Part shown: positions 63,512-64,000 of the stretch, in pieces
Layout of the letters: each line of letters opens with the position of its first letter
How positions within the stretch are numbered: position 1 is the first letter of the stretch
Assembly: GCA_028551475.1 (NCBI GenBank)
Contig: CM052357.1
Coordinates: forward strand, 13,625,931 to 13,689,930
Reading direction: 5' to 3'
DNA length: 64,000 nucleotides
Source: Casuarina equisetifolia
Lineage: Eukaryota; Streptophyta; Magnoliopsida; Fagales; Casuarinaceae
Made by a program: the position numbers and the translations under genes
Notes under the pieces: model-generated
Databases searched by the model: none
Told to the model about the DNA's origin: nothing
Seen by the model: only the letters and a program-made list of their open reading frames with translations

Positions 63512-64000
63512 TGTTAGGATTAGAGTGAAATTAATAGGCCTAGATATATTCAATGTATGTTATAGGAATATTCTAAGAGTTATTCTCTTATCTAGTGATA
63601 AACATTCCTAGTGGTATTTAGTTAAGACTCATAGTAGTATCTAGTTAAGACTCCTTTTGGTGCTAGTATAAAAAGTAAAGACCACAAGAAAACCCTAAGG
63701 GCCAAAATAGAGAGGGTTATGCCTTATGAGAGTGGTAACTAGAGAATGCTACTTTGTGTAATAGCCCCAGGCTAAAAGAGAATCAAGTGAGCTACTATGA
63801 GTATTAAGAATAGCTATGTGAGAGCTATGTGTGTGAATCTTGTAATCCACACCTTTGTATTCTCATAAAGAAATTTAATAAGAAAAGAAAGAGCCGGTAG
63901 CTACGCCAATGACAGGGGACATAGGACATTGTGTTGGTTTAAACCTTTTAAATCTTGTGTCTCTTGTATGTTTATGATTTGATCTATGTGTCTATATATT
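63512..64000 (+). mobile_element. Ty1-copia LTR, running off the window
   Basis: The purine tract AAAGGGAGAAAT (63500-63511) precedes TGTTAGGATTAGAGTG. This is the usual polypurine tract plus LTR start of copia elements. Within it are a TATA-like GTATAAAAAGT (about 63667) and polyadenylation-like text (TTTGTATTCTCATAAAGAAA, near 63855). It differs from the TGTTGGG LTR family elsewhere in the window. No pol reading frame is recognisable just upstream, so it may be a solo or truncated copy. Confidence 0.6.

Overview
This is nuclear genomic DNA from a flowering plant, almost certainly a dicot. The multi-exon genes have GT..AG introns and belong to plant-specific families. The spacers are long, AT-rich and full of poly-A/poly-T runs and CT/AT microsatellites, and there are Ty1-copia retrotransposon remains. 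The species cannot be fixed from the sequence. No rRNA, tRNA, CRISPR array or prokaryotic-type system was seen.

Four protein-coding genes can be supported. (1) At 15.6-17.2 kb, + strand: a class II HD-Zip transcription factor resembling HAT14, with an apparent 1-nt frameshift or unusual splice at the start of exon 2. (2) At 21.8-24.7 kb, - strand: a complete five-exon TRICHOME BIREFRINGENCE-like cell-wall O-acetyltransferase (639 aa). (3) At 35.8-36.3 kb, + strand: an FCS-like zinc finger (FLZ) protein with tandem duplications in both flanking, probably untranslated, regions. (4) At 48.65-54.5 kb, - strand: a complete eight-exon G-type lectin S-receptor-like kinase (989 aa, At4g03230 type), whose intron 2 contains decayed duplicates of its own EGF and transmembrane exons.

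Layout: 0-15 kb is mostly non-genic, with a poly-T minisatellite at the left edge and a solo copia LTR at 6.16-6.85 kb. The HD-Zip and TBR-like genes follow at 15.6-24.7 kb. From 24.7 to 35 kb is AT-rich spacer with a LINE 3' relic and a 184-bp tandem duplication. The FLZ gene is at 35.2-36.5 kb. From 37 to 64 kb is a repeat-rich zone around the lectin kinase. It holds two copies of a roughly 2.4-kb segment (37.1-39.4 and 57.5-62.4 kb). Each copy carries a relic of the kinase-type transmembrane exon, so they look like debris of a former tandem receptor-kinase cluster. Truncated copia elements are inserted in and around them, one + at 44.2-47.8 kb and one - at 58.1-61.2 kb. Their LTRs match the solo LTR at 6.2 kb. 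A further copia LTR runs off the right edge.

The genes do not form an operon or obvious pathway. The most informative structures are evolutionary: the apparent frameshift in the HD-Zip gene, the exon duplication inside the receptor-kinase intron, the segmental duplication that provides empty sites for dating insertions, and the doubled UTR modules of the FLZ gene. I found no convincing evidence of a wholly new biological system.
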